From the NCBI RefSeq assembly GCF_003952345.1, contig NZ_CP034433.1, positions 62,001 to 126,000 of the forward strand: a stretch of DNA of 64,000 bases, given 5' to 3'. Position numbers and translations under genes: made by a program. The notes under the pieces were generated by a model. That model ran no database searches. It saw only the letters and a program-made list of their open reading frames with translations, and was not told the origin of the DNA. This document shows positions 36,046 through 45,534 of this stretch, piece by piece. Source of the DNA: Iodobacter ciconiae. GTDB lineage: Bacteria; Pseudomonadota; Gammaproteobacteria; Burkholderiales; Chitinibacteraceae. Positions within the stretch are counted from its first letter, which is position 1. Each line of letters opens with the position of its first letter.

Positions 36046-38928
36046 ATGAGTGATGGGGGGATATCTTTACCAACCGGGCATAGGGTCAGCTGGCCGATAA
36101 AATTTTCGATCGCCACCGTGGTGGTCCTATGTATGCTGGTATTGGCCGTTGCGGTCATCGGTATTGGCTGGAGCGGTGCCCGGACAACGCTACTGGATAC
36201 GGCAGCCAGAACAGCGCGGGATGCCGGGCAACTGATCACGGAAAAATCCCGCCGCATGCTTGATCCGGCACAGGCAACGTTACGCATGCTGGTCACGGAT
36301 CCTGTGGCCAATGCCAGTACGCTGGATGAGCGGATGATGAGGCTGGGTACACTTGTCGATGTACTGGCTGACAATAAATTAATGTCGTCCGTGTTTGTGG
36401 GCTATACCGACGGCTCTTTTATGCTGGTTCGTTCACTGGAACGGCCTGAAATCCGTAAAAAATTTAATGCGCCGCCATCATCTAATTTTCTGGTGCAATC
36501 GGTGCAAAGCCTGCACAACGGGGAGCCGGAGGGTGAGTATTTATTTTTTAATTCTGCCCGCACACTGCTGGAGCGTCGCAGCCAGCCAGATTACCGTTTC
36601 GATCCCCGTACCCGCCCCTGGTATAAAGCCTCCCGGCTGACTTTTGCAGCGCAGCTTTCCGAGCCTTATATTTTCTTTTCTTCCCGGCAAATCGGCGTCA
36701 CGCTGAGCCAGGCCAGTAAAAACGGTAAGGCGGTTTTTGGCATTGATGTGGTGCTGGATGATCTGGCAAACAGCCTGGAAGAGCTGAAAATTTCGCCCCA
36801 TACCCAGCTTGCCCTGGTCAATGAAAAGGGCAGGGTGCTGGCTTATCCTGATATGCAGAAAGTATTAATTAAGGGCGCAGATAAGTTCGATTTTAGTACT
36901 GTTGATGGTTTGGCTGTTCCCAGCCTTAGCCGCCTGAATGCTCTGGGTCTGGAAAGAGGGAAAGTTGCTGCTTTTGAGGTCGATGGCCAGGAATGGCTGG
37001 GTGCCGCTTTGCCCTTTGATGTCTGGCAATCCGAAGGAATGCGTTTGCTTGTGGCAGCTCCCAGTGATGATTTGCTGGGAGAGCTGCGTGGCAAGCTCTT
37101 GCGTCTGATTGCTCTGGTAGTGGTTTTGGCTCTGTTTCTGATGCCGCTGGGCTGGCTTGCCGGTGCAAAAATTGGCAAAAGCATGGATAAGCTGACGGCT
37201 CAGGCTCAGCGAATGAGCCGTTTTGATTTTAGCCAGAGCCAGCTTAAAAGTACCCTGGTGCAGGAAGTGAATGATTTATCAGCTGTGATGAGCGATATGG
37301 GGCAGACCATCCAGACCTTTCTGCAAATTAGCCAGGATATGGCAACCGAGCCAAAAGTTGAGTACATGCTCGACAATGTGCTTAATCAGATGGTGATGGC
37401 CACCCGTTGCCGGGCAGGTGCAGTTTATTTACTCAACCATGCCAGCAATAAAATGGAGCGCACTGTCTCGCATGGTGATTTATGCGGGCACACAGAAACA
37501 AGTTTTATTCATCTTGATAGGCAGCAGGCCATGCCGGCAGTGCATAAAGTAGCTGAAGGCGTGATCGAAATGCAGATTGAGCTGCGGGGACGCAGTGGCC
37601 AGCTTGAAGGTCTTTTAACTTTGCAACACGAGGATGATATCAGCCACGCAGACAGCTCGTTCACTGAGTTTGTGTATAAGCTCTCCGGTATGCTGGCCGT
37701 GTCGATAGAAACGCGTCAGCTGATCGGAGCGCAGAAAAAGCTGCTTGATGCGGTGATCAGGCTGATGGCTGACGCGATTGATGCAAAAAGCCCGTATACC
37801 GGCGGGCATTGCGAGCGTGTGCCTGAGCTGGCGGGCATGCTGGTCGATCAGATGGGGCGCGAGCAGAGCGGCCCCTATGCCGATTTTAAAATGACTGAAG
37901 ATCAGCGCTACGAGTTTCATTTGGGCGCATGGCTGCATGATTGCGGCAAGGTCATCAGCCCTGAGCACATTATTGATAAAGCCACCAAGCTGGAAACCAT
38001 TTATAACCGCATCCATGAAGTGCGCATGCGCTTTGAAGTGATGTGGCGCGATGCCGAGCTGGATCACTGGCGGGCCATAGCGTTTGGCGGTGATGGTGGC
38101 TCCTCGCTGGCTGAGTTAAAACTTCGCCAGCAGGCTTTACAGGATGATTTTGTTTTTGTGGCCCGCTGTAATGTGGGTAGTGAGTTTATGGCCGATGAAG
38201 ATATTCTCAGGCTGCAGCAAATTGGCCAAAAAACATGGTTGCGTTATTTTGATAAACAACTGGGCCTGTCTGCCGATGAAAACCGCAGGCTGGGTGATTA
38301 TGTACCGGAAAGCCTGCCTATTGCAGAGCTGCTGCTTGCTGATCGCAATGATCATATTGTGCCCTGGGGTGAGCGTAAGCCTGTTGTAGAAAAAAATGAT
38401 CCGAACAATCTCTATGGCTTTGATATGGATTTGCCCAAACATGCGCAAAATATGGGTGAGGTATACAACCTGTCCATCAGACGCGGTACGCTGACAGAAG
38501 AAGACCGTTTCAAAATTAATGATCATATCGTGCAGACACTAATCATGCTGCGTAGCCTGCCCTGGCCCGCGCACCTTGCCAAAGTGCCTGAAATTGCAGC
38601 CACCCATCATGAAAAGCTCGATGGTAAAGGCTATCCGCGGCGCCTGTCGGCGGCTCAGCTCACAACCGCTGACAGAGTTATGGCGCTGGCTGATGTGTTT
38701 GAAGCGCTTACTGCTGCAGACCGGCCGTATAAATCTCCGAAAACACTGACTGAATCACTCAAAATTATGGCCTTTATGGCCAAAGATCAGCATATTGACG
38801 CCGAGCTATTCCGTTATTTCTTGCATAGTAAATTGTGGCTGGTTTTTGCCGAGAAATTTATGCACAAAGAGCAAATAGATGAGGTTGATGTGGCTGCAAT
38901 TGAAAAATTACTTCCAGTAAAAGGCTAG
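36046..38928 (+). CDS. Membrane-anchored HD-GYP phosphodiesterase with Cache, HAMP and GAF domains
   Basis: About 960 residues. Order: transmembrane helix (~20-45), an extracytoplasmic sensor of the dCache kind (~50-340, with RPWYKASR and the SEPYIFFSS strand typical of it), second helix (~345-370), HAMP, GAF (~455-560), then HD-GYP. The metal site has HCERV, HD at residues 631-632 in WLHDCGK, and HHEKLDGKGYP at ~854. Between HDCGK and HHE lie ~220 residues, far more than the ~60 of a standard HD-GYP. The predicted reaction is c-di-GMP hydrolysis in response to an external small molecule. Start at 36046 has AGGGAA five bases away; 36043 is nearly as good. Confidence 0.88.
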   Translation: MSDGGISLPTGHRVSWPIKFSIATVVVLCMLVLAVAVIGIGWSGARTTLLDTAARTARDAGQLITEKSRRMLDPAQATLRMLVTDPVANASTLDERMMRLGTLVDVLADNKLMSSVFVGYTDGSFMLVRSLERPEIRKKFNAPPSSNFLVQSVQSLHNGEPEGEYLFFNSARTLLERRSQPDYRFDPRTRPWYKASRLTFAAQLSEPYIFFSSRQIGVTLSQASKNGKAVFGIDVVLDDLANSLEELKISPHTQLALVNEKGRVLAYPDMQKVLIKGADKFDFSTVDGLAVPSLSRLNALGLERGKVAAFEVDGQEWLGAALPFDVWQSEGMRLLVAAPSDDLLGELRGKLLRLIALVVVLALFLMPLGWLAGAKIGKSMDKLTAQAQRMSRFDFSQSQLKSTLVQEVNDLSAVMSDMGQTIQTFLQISQDMATEPKVEYMLDNVLNQMVMATRCRAGAVYLLNHASNKMERTVSHGDLCGHTETSFIHLDRQQAMPAVHKVAEGVIEMQIELRGRSGQLEGLLTLQHEDDISHADSSFTEFVYKLSGMLAVSIETRQLIGAQKKLLDAVIRLMADAIDAKSPYTGGHCERVPELAGMLVDQMGREQSGPYADFKMTEDQRYEFHLGAWLHDCGKVISPEHIIDKATKLETIYNRIHEVRMRFEVMWRDAELDHWRAIAFGGDGGSSLAELKLRQQALQDDFVFVARCNVGSEFMADEDILRLQQIGQKTWLRYFDKQLGLSADENRRLGDYVPESLPIAELLLADRNDHIVPWGERKPVVEKNDPNNLYGFDMDLPKHAQNMGEVYNLSIRRGTLTEEDRFKINDHIVQTLIMLRSLPWPAHLAKVPEIAATHHEKLDGKGYPRRLSAAQLTTADRVMALADVFEALTAADRPYKSPKTLTESLKIMAFMAKDQHIDAELFRYFLHSKLWLVFAEKFMHKEQIDEVDVAAIEKLLPVKG

Positions 38929-39281
38929 GGTCTGTTAGCGCTTGATTCACAATTTGGCTGCCGCTTTGGGACGGCCACTGCCAGGGCCGTTGGCTGTGGT
39001 GATTAAAGCGGTGGCGCTTAATGTTACAACGCTGATATTTGCTTTAGCGATGCGCAGCAATTTAAGATGGCTCTGGTATATAAAATGAATGGCCAGACCA
39101 TCCCGGTGGGTATGGCTTGTTTACGATACCGGAGCTGCAAGTTTTGTTATGGCAGGCCAGACGCTGGTGATTGGGCGGGTGGCCTGCTTTATCAATGCCA
39201 GCCTGGTATAAACGCTTTGGCCAGCGCGCCTTCATTATCCATCCGCTGTTAGAATTGCTATTTTCCCTGCCGGATTTTCCC
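38929..39281. other. Intergenic between HD-GYP gene and bioF, 353 bases
   Basis: No gene seen. It contains a short ACGGCC-GGCCGT stem near 38973 and a purine-poor region before bioF. The bioF promoter presumably lies at its right end; no strong ribosome site precedes 39282. Confidence 0.45.
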
Positions 39282-40421
39282 ATGCCATTTGTCCAATTTG
39301 CCGCCAGGCTGGCCGAGCGCCAGCAAGCAGGTTTGCTGCGCAGCCGCCGTCAGATTGACAGCCCGCAGGGCGCGCATATTCAAATTGGCGGGCGGCAGCT
39401 GATCAACTTTTGTAGCAATGATTATCTGGGTTTAGCCAATCACCCCGCTGTGGTGCAGGCAGCGCAGCAAGGCGCGGCAGAGTGGGGTGTGGGCAGTGGT
39501 GCCGCCCATTTACTGGCCGGGCACTTTGGCCCGCATCAGGCGCTGGAAGACCGGCTGGCTAAGTTTGTAGGTATGCCCGCTGCACTGGGGTTTTCTACCG
39601 GTTATATGGCAAATCTGGCGGTGATTACTGCGCTGGTGGGGCGCGGTGATGCGGTGTTTGCCGATAAGCTCAATCATGCTTCTTTGAATGATGCCGTGGC
39701 TCTGTCGCGGGCCGATTTCAAGCGCTACCCGCATCAGGATATGGCAGGGTTAGAGCGCATGCTGGCCGCCAGTACTGCGCCACGCAAGCTGATTGTGGCC
39801 GATGCAGTATTTAGCATGGATGGCGATATCGCCCCGGTGGCGGCGCTCTTGGCCTTGGCCGAGCAATACGATGCCTGGCTGTTTTTAGACGATGCTCATG
39901 GTTTTGGCGTACTCGGGGATGGGCGCGGCACACTGGCCGAGTTTGGCATATCTGCACCCCGCATTATTTATATGGCGACTTTAGGCAAGGCAGCAGGCGT
40001 ATCGGGTGCTTTTGTAGCGGGTGAGCAAGTGATGTGCGACTGGCTGCTGAACACAGCCCACAGCTATGTTTACACCACCGCCATGCCGCCTCTTTTATCC
40101 TGCGCCATGCAAGCCAGCCTTGATTTAATTGCGGCCGAACCCTGGCGGCGGACGCGTTTGGCCGGGCATATCGCGGCCTTTAGAACCGGTTTGCAGGATT
40201 GTTGTGAGCTGCTTGATTCCAATACCGCCATTCAGCTGATCTTGCTGCCGGATAATGACAGCACCATCCGCATCGCCAAAGCGCTGTTTGAACGCGGCAT
40301 TTGGGCAGGCGCAATCCGCCCGCCTACCGTGCCCACACCACGACTGCGCATCACTTTATCGGCAGCGCATTCTGACGATGATGTTGCGGCTTTGATGGGG
40401 GAGTTAAAAGCATTGCTTTAG
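39282..40421 (+). CDS. bioF: 8-amino-7-oxononanoate synthase
   Basis: Pyridoxal-phosphate enzyme joining pimeloyl-ACP (or -CoA) and L-alanine in biotin synthesis. 379 residues. Conserved points: LINFCSNDYLGLANHP at the N-terminus, GVGSGAAHLLAGHFGPHQALE, VADAVFSMDGDIAPV, DDAHGFGVLGDGRGT, and the cofactor lysine in ATLGKAAGVSGAFV. Start at 39282 is where the family begins. bioH follows, after an R1 element, so this is a bioF-bioH biotin pair; bioA, bioB, bioC and bioD are not in the window. The nearest upstream gene (HD-GYP) is unrelated. Confidence 0.95.
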   Translation: MPFVQFAARLAERQQAGLLRSRRQIDSPQGAHIQIGGRQLINFCSNDYLGLANHPAVVQAAQQGAAEWGVGSGAAHLLAGHFGPHQALEDRLAKFVGMPAALGFSTGYMANLAVITALVGRGDAVFADKLNHASLNDAVALSRADFKRYPHQDMAGLERMLAASTAPRKLIVADAVFSMDGDIAPVAALLALAEQYDAWLFLDDAHGFGVLGDGRGTLAEFGISAPRIIYMATLGKAAGVSGAFVAGEQVMCDWLLNTAHSYVYTTAMPPLLSCAMQASLDLIAAEPWRRTRLAGHIAAFRTGLQDCCELLDSNTAIQLILLPDNDSTIRIAKALFERGIWAGAIRPPTVPTPRLRITLSAAHSDDDVAALMGELKALL

Positions 40422-40435
40422 GGGGGCTGATCCGC

Positions 40436-40695
40436 CGCGCTAACCATAGTCAAAATGCTCTTTTTAGTGCTTTCGGCACGTTGATTTAGGTGCGGTAGCC
40501 ACTGCGGGGCCTTCCTTTCTTGCTTCGCCAAGAAAGGAAGCGAAGCGACAACAGCAAAGCACGAAAGCCCCTGCCTCGCTTGTTCCTCACTCCGGCGTGT
40601 TTCAAGGGGAGATTTAAGCCCCGTGTCGGGAGCGTCGTCATCCTCTTTTGTCTAAGTTTGCTACTAAGAGCCAAATTGGTTAGCGCATATGGGGT
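40436..40695 (-). repeat. R1 dispersed element, full copy inverted (copy 3)
   Basis: Reverse orientation relative to copies 2 and 4. Its right end, read in reverse (ACCCCATATGCGCTAACC), is a terminal repeat seen at copy 5. Left end retains TTTTTAGTGCTTTCGGCAC, matching the conserved small palindrome. It sits between bioF and bioH. Confidence 0.68.
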
Positions 40696-40779
40696 TGCAC
40701 CGGCACAACGAAGCATAAAGCCGTATTTAATTTTTAAGTATTTGGAAAATAGTTGTTTTTATGAAAGGTTTTAGCAAGC

Positions 40780-41559
40780 ATGACAAGCAATTTTTTACAT
40801 ATCGAATCAACAGGCCGTGGGCCGGATGTAGTGCTGCTGCATGGCTGGGCGATGAACAGCACGGTTTGGCGCGGTGTGGCTGACGCTTTGAGTGATGATT
40901 TTTGCCTGCATCTGGTGGATTTACCCGGCCACGGTAAAAGCACCAGCAGCCAGCCTTTATCGCTGGCACATATGGTGGCAGAGCTGGATGCGGCTTTTCC
41001 AAGGCCGGTGCAAGTGGTGGGCTGGTCTTTGGGCGGGGCGGTGGCCAGCAGTTGGGCAATGGCTGCGCCGGATAAAATCCGCTCGCTCAGCCTGATCGCC
41101 TCCACGCCGTGTTTTATGCAGAGAGAAGACTGGCAGCCCGCCATGGCCCCGGCCACCATGAGCCAGTTTGCCGCTAGCCTCGCTGCAGACTGGCAGGGCA
41201 CGTTAAAGCGCTTTATCAGCCTGCAAGTGCAAGGCGGTGCAGAGGCGCGGGTCTTGGCTAAAGCGCTAAGCCAGGAATTATTCCTGCACGGCGAGCCAAG
41301 CCTGGCTGTTTTGCAGGAAGGTCTGGCGATTTTGCGCGATACCGATTTACGTCAGCAAATAAACCAGCTGACTTGCCCGGTATTACTGCAATTTGGCAAC
41401 CGCGATACGCTCACCCCGCTGGGGGCTGGGGAGTGGCTGGCAGAGGCTTTGCCGCACGCCGAGCTGATTGTACACAGCGGTGCTGCTCACGTGCCTTTTG
41501 CCTCGCATCCGGATGATTTTATTACGGCGCAGCGCAGGTTTTTGCTGAGCGGGATGTAG
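40780..41559 (+). CDS. bioH: Pimeloyl-[acyl-carrier protein] methyl ester esterase
   Basis: Alpha/beta hydrolase that demethylates pimeloyl-ACP methyl ester, freeing the pimelate chain for BioF next door. 259 residues. Oxyanion region VVLLHGWAMNSTVW, nucleophile elbow GWSLGG (Ser82), a lid-type segment ~115-185, catalytic Asp in LLQFGNRDTLTPLG and His in HSGAAHVPFASHP. This pattern (GWSLGG and AHVPFxSHP) is typical of BioH. The start at 40780 lacks a strong ribosome site. The gene is flanked on both sides by R1 elements in opposite orientation. Confidence 0.92.
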   Translation: MTSNFLHIESTGRGPDVVLLHGWAMNSTVWRGVADALSDDFCLHLVDLPGHGKSTSSQPLSLAHMVAELDAAFPRPVQVVGWSLGGAVASSWAMAAPDKIRSLSLIASTPCFMQREDWQPAMAPATMSQFAASLAADWQGTLKRFISLQVQGGAEARVLAKALSQELFLHGEPSLAVLQEGLAILRDTDLRQQINQLTCPVLLQFGNRDTLTPLGAGEWLAEALPHAELIVHSGAAHVPFASHPDDFITAQRRFLLSGM

Positions 41560-41586
41560 CCAGATGCTGGGCAGGTGAAAGTACTT

Positions 41587-41906
41587 GCCCTATATGCTTT
41601 ATTTGTATTTTTTTATTAGCAAGCAGAGACAAAACACAATAACCACTTTCTTGGCAAAGGGCTTTAAAGCCTCCTTGAAACCGCTGCCCGAGGAGTAGCG
41701 GGGCGGGGATTGCTTGGGAGCGAGGCCTGCCGCCGACTCGATTGGACCGCCGCAGGGGGGGCGTGTTTCGTGGGTTGGTCTTCTTTGGCTTCGTTTTTTG
41801 GTCACATAAGAAACGAAGGTTCAGCGGGACACCCGCACCTAAATTAATGTGCCGAAAGCGCTAAAAAGATCTTAGATTTTTTTGATTTTGCTTAGCGCCA
41901 CGGGGT
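41587..41906 (+). repeat. R1 dispersed element, full copy (copy 4)
   Basis: 320 bases downstream of bioH. Left end GCCCTATATGCTTTATTTG, right end CTTAGCGCCACGGGGT. Interior TCCTTGAAACCGCTGCC, GGGAGCGAGG, CTTTGGCTTCG and TGTGCCGAAAGCGCTAAAA align in order with copy 2 at roughly three quarters identity by eye. Confidence 0.68.
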
Positions 41907-41942
41907 TTCAGCCACCCTACAGTGCAATACGCCCCCGCTCAA

Positions 41943-42362
41943 TTAAGGTCTTTTACCCAAAGTCAGTGAGCCATCTTTGCTTTTTAGCTCGATCAGCTTA
42001 CCGGCTTCCAGCACTTTTACTTCTGCACCATTGGCAAAGGCCTGGCCTACTGCACGGCTAATGGTGCGGTTCTCGTCTCCCATACAGGCCATTTTGGTGG
42101 ATGCCAGCATGCCCTTGAGCTGTTGATTTTCATCTTTTAGGCTGCCCATTACCCGGTTGCAGCCATCAAAGCCGGTAATGCGCATGGTTTGTGCGTCAAA
42201 AACCAGTATTGCCCTGCTATCACTGCTTATGGCTTTATCATTTACTTTGATGATATTCCATTCACCATCAAAGCTGGCAGCAGCACTTGGGGTGGCGGGC
42301 ATAACGCTGGCACAGGCGGATAAACCAAGGGTAAGGACAGAGCCTAGAAATAATTTACGCAT
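41943..42362 (-). CDS. META-domain lipoprotein, HslJ-like
   Basis: 139 residues with a lipoprotein signal (MRKLFLGSVLTLGLSAC, lipid Cys17) and a single META domain: DGEWNIIKVNDKAI, ILVFDAQTMRITGFDGCNR, GMLASTKMACMGDEN. HslJ-type proteins are outer-membrane or periplasmic heat-shock-associated proteins; the reaction is unknown. Stands between an R1 element and the convergent-looking rlmD region; a separate unit on the minus strand with no operon partner. Confidence 0.82.
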   Translation of the reverse strand: MRKLFLGSVLTLGLSACASVMPATPSAAASFDGEWNIIKVNDKAISSDSRAILVFDAQTMRITGFDGCNRVMGSLKDENQQLKGMLASTKMACMGDENRTISRAVGQAFANGAEVKVLEAGKLIELKSKDGSLTLGKRP

Positions 42363-42500
42363 ATCTGATATCCATAGAGTGCAGCTGGCGTGAGCTCAGC
42401 ATGGTTAGGGATTTAAGCCGCCTAAAGCTTAGTTGAGTTGCTGCGACGGAGGCGAGGTATTAAGTGGCTTTCGGTAGTATTTGCCGAAGATGTAGCCAAT

Positions 42501-42531
42501 AAAAAACGCGAAGACTTGCTTCGCGTTTTTT
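42501..42531. terminator. Terminator for rlmD
   Basis: AAAAAACGCGAAG pairs with CTTCGCGTTTTTT around loop ACTTG, 20 bases beyond the rlmD stop. Confidence 0.88.
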
Positions 42532-42551
42532 ATGAATTTCGTTCAAATTAT

Positions 42552-43856
42552 TCAATGTTTCTCAAACCACGCAATACTCTCAACATGCGCCGTATGCGGG
42601 AACATATTCACTATCCCGGCAGCTTTTAGCGTGTAGCCTTTTTCGTGCACCAGCACATCGGCATCGCGGGCGAGGGTGGAGGGATTACAGGATACGTAAA
42701 CGATGCGCTTCGGGCCGTTTTGGGCGCTGATGGATTTGCACAGCTCGTGCGCGCCGTCCCTTGGCGGATCGATCAGCATCTTGTCGAAATGGCCAAGCTT
42801 TTTCAGCCAGCTTTCAGTCATTTCAAATAGATTGGCCACTTTAAAGCTGGTATTACCAGTCAGGTGGTTATCGCTGGCGCTTTCATTGGCCCTGTCTACC
42901 AGCTGTTGCAAGCCTTCCATGCCCAGTGTTTTAGCGCCGCTTTTAGCAACGGCCAAGGTGAAATTACCCACGCCACAGAAAAAGTCGGCAATCACGTCAC
43001 CGGCCTGCGGTTTAAGTAAATCCATAGCCCGCGCCACCAGTGTGCGGTTGATGTGGTGGTTTACCTGGGTGAATTCTGTGGGCTTATAACGCATCACAAT
43101 GCCAAATTCAGGAATGCTGTAGCTCAGCTGCGGCGCATCCAGCGGGTAAAACGGTGTGGCCGCTTCAACCGATTTTGCCTGCAGCCAGAACTGTACTTTC
43201 CACTGCTCAGCGTATTTTTTAATCAAGGCCTGATCGGCTTTATTAGGGGCGACGGGTGTGCGCAGCACCAGAATATCCACATGCTCCCCGACGGCCAGCT
43301 CGATATGCAGGATGCGATCTTTTATCGATAAGCTTTTAAGCAGCGAGCGCAGTGGCAAGATTTGCTTGGAAATATGCGGCGGCAATACACGGCATTCATT
43401 CAGCGCCGCAATCACTTTAGAGCGCCGCTCAAAAAAGCCCAGCCTGACTTCATTTTGCTTGGCATCATACGAAACCGATAAACGCGCCCGCTGGCGATAG
43501 CCCCATTCCGGTCCGTAAATCGCTGGCAACATCATCTCGGCGGATACATTGCCGATGCGTTTTAAGTTGTCTTCCAGTACCCGCTGCTTGGCCGCCACCT
43601 GGCCAGTGAATTCCAGATGCTGCATGCTGCAACCGCCGCACACACCAAAGTGCGGACAGGGCGGGTTAACGCGCATATGGCTGGTGGTATGGATTTGCGT
43701 GGCTTCGGCGTTTTCAAAACGCGGCTTAATGCGATAGCTTTTATAGCTGACGGTTTCGCGTGGCAGAGCGCCATCAATAAAAATCGTTTTCCCATCTACG
43801 CGAGCAATGCCGTGGCCTTCAAAGTCTAAGGATTCAATCAGGGCAGGAGCATTCAT
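42552..43856 (-). CDS. rlmD: 23S rRNA (uracil-1939-C5)-methyltransferase
   Basis: 434 residues, as in the E. coli enzyme. Order: N-terminal TRAM domain (DFEGHGIARVDGKTIFIDGA), iron-sulfur cluster cysteines in CPHFGVCGGC with a fourth at NECRVLP, then the SAM-binding fold with DFFCGVGNFTLAVAK and DPPRDGA, and the catalytic/base region YVSCNPSTLARD. Uses S-adenosylmethionine to methylate uridine 1939 of 23S rRNA. Single gene with its own terminator; the upstream gap to the alcohol dehydrogenase contains the terminator of that gene. Confidence 0.95.
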   Translation of the reverse strand: MNAPALIESLDFEGHGIARVDGKTIFIDGALPRETVSYKSYRIKPRFENAEATQIHTTSHMRVNPPCPHFGVCGGCSMQHLEFTGQVAAKQRVLEDNLKRIGNVSAEMMLPAIYGPEWGYRQRARLSVSYDAKQNEVRLGFFERRSKVIAALNECRVLPPHISKQILPLRSLLKSLSIKDRILHIELAVGEHVDILVLRTPVAPNKADQALIKKYAEQWKVQFWLQAKSVEAATPFYPLDAPQLSYSIPEFGIVMRYKPTEFTQVNHHINRTLVARAMDLLKPQAGDVIADFFCGVGNFTLAVAKSGAKTLGMEGLQQLVDRANESASDNHLTGNTSFKVANLFEMTESWLKKLGHFDKMLIDPPRDGAHELCKSISAQNGPKRIVYVSCNPSTLARDADVLVHEKGYTLKAAGIVNMFPHTAHVESIAWFEKH

Positions 43857-44077
43857 GGTAAAAGGGCCGTCGCGTAAAACGGCGGATTATAGCAGGCTTG
43901 GGAGTGCTGAGGACGGCGCGAAATACCGGGGAGCGGGCAGTTATTTAAGATCACGATCTGGATAGCCGGGTTTGAAAATATTTAAAACTTGTTTTTCTTG
44001 CGTGAAATTTTTTTCTTCTTTGTGATCCTTGTTTCAGTATTTGGGTTTTGGCTGTGCTGCACCAGTAAATAATAAAA

Positions 44078-44112
44078 AACGCCGCAAGCAAATGATCTTT
44101 GCATGCGGCGTT
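44078..44112. terminator. Terminator for the iron alcohol dehydrogenase
   Basis: AACGCCGCAAGCAAA and TTTGCATGCGGCGTT pair with one mismatch around TGATC, preceded by AAAAAA; the T-run lies on the minus strand, the direction of the gene. Confidence 0.82.
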
Positions 44113-44149
44113 ATCTATTGATTTAAGGCAAATCTATTTTGCTTGCGTT

Positions 44150-45301
44150 TTACATTGCCGCTTTATAAATCGCAGTGATTTCTTCGGCCGTGGCTTGAAT
44201 CGGGTTGGTAAAGCCGCAAGCGTCTTTGAGGGCGTTGGTGGTGAGGGTTGGGAAGTCGGCTTCTTTTACACCCAGCTCAGTCAGGCCAGCAGGGATGCCT
44301 ACGTCGGCAGCAAGCTGGCGGATGGCGGCAAGGCAAGCTTCGGCGGCGGCCTCATCAGACAAGAAGCGCACGTCGCAGCCCATAGCCTGGGCTACTTCGC
44401 CCAGGCGCTTGGCGGCAATGCCGGAGTTGAATTTTTGTACGTGTGGCAGGAGCACCGCATTGCATACACCGTGTGGCAGATCATAAAAACCACCTAACTG
44501 ATGGGCCATCGCGTGTACATAGCCGAGGGATGCGTTATTAAAGGCCATCCCTGCTAAAAATTGTGCATAAGCCATTTGCTCGCGGGCATGTAAGTTTTGC
44601 CCATCATTCACGGCGTGGCGCAGGTTTTCGCTGATTAAAGTTACGGCTTTTAGGGCACAGGCATCGGTAATGGGCGTAGCGATAGTGGATACGTAGGCTT
44701 CAATAGCATGAGTCAGCGCATCCATCCCGGTAGCTGCCGTCAGGCTCTTTGGCTTATCAAGCATCAGCTCCGGATCATTCACCGATAAAATAGGCGTGGT
44801 GTGTTTGTCTACAATCGCCATTTTTACATGACGTGCTTCGTCAGTAATGATGCAAAAACGGGTCATTTCGCTGGCGGTGCCGGCGGTTGTGTTAATTGCC
44901 ACTAGTGGTAATTGTGGTTTTCTGGATTGATCCAGGCCTTCGTAATCGGCGATATTGCCGCCATTGCTGGCACAAAGTGCAATGCCTTTGGCACAATCGT
45001 GTGGTGAGCCACCACCCAGTGAAATGACAAAATCACAGTCGTTTTCTTTGAGTAATTTTAAGCCTGCTTCAACATTGCCAATGGTGGGGTTGGGCTGAGC
45101 ACCATCAAATACCACTGATACCACACCATATTTGCCCAATAGTTCGCCGACCTTAGCTACCATGCCTATTTTATTGAGTACGGCATCGGTCACGATCAGG
45201 GCTTTTTTAAAGCCATAAGACTGGATAGTGCTCGCTGCGTCTTTAAGACAGCCAGCGCCCATCAGATTTACTGCTGGAATAAAGAATGCGGTCGTAGTCA
45301 T
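44150..45301 (-). CDS. yiaY: Iron-containing alcohol dehydrogenase (YiaY type)
   Basis: 383 residues, the same length as E. coli YiaY, with very close resemblance along the whole protein: [17 protein letters not shown] at the start, [20 protein letters not shown] for nucleotide binding, [16 protein letters not shown], and the iron-binding region [13 protein letters not shown] with [16 protein letters not shown]. The group III iron alcohol dehydrogenases act on simple alcohols and aldehydes with NAD. Ends with ...[22 protein letters not shown] as in the family. Single gene with terminator. Confidence 0.88.
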   Translation of the reverse strand: MTTTAFFIPAVNLMGAGCLKDAASTIQSYGFKKALIVTDAVLNKIGMVAKVGELLGKYGVVSVVFDGAQPNPTIGNVEAGLKLLKENDCDFVISLGGGSPHDCAKGIALCASNGGNIADYEGLDQSRKPQLPLVAINTTAGTASEMTRFCIITDEARHVKMAIVDKHTTPILSVNDPELMLDKPKSLTAATGMDALTHAIEAYVSTIATPITDACALKAVTLISENLRHAVNDGQNLHAREQMAYAQFLAGMAFNNASLGYVHAMAHQLGGFYDLPHGVCNAVLLPHVQKFNSGIAAKRLGEVAQAMGCDVRFLSDEAAAEACLAAIRQLAADVGIPAGLTELGVKEADFPTLTTNALKDACGFTNPIQATAEEITAIYKAAM

Positions 45302-45534
45302 GGCGGATCTGCCTGCAGGTTAAAGCTTAAGCCTAACCATTTTATCTGTTACGGGGTTTGTGTGAGATCAAAAAAAGATAGTAAGCGAGGGCTGCAGGCA
45401 GGGGGGATGGCTGAATTGCGTCCTGATTTACAGGGGTAAAAATACCATCTGGTGCGAATGAAAACATCATAATCCCTACGCGGTTTTTTGCCATGAAACT
45501 TTGTATTTGCAAACTCTGTTTGCATCACTTTTTT

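Noticed and set aside
40486..40774. Open frames within the R1 element copies
   Set aside because: Frames differ between copies and are not conserved, so they are not genes.
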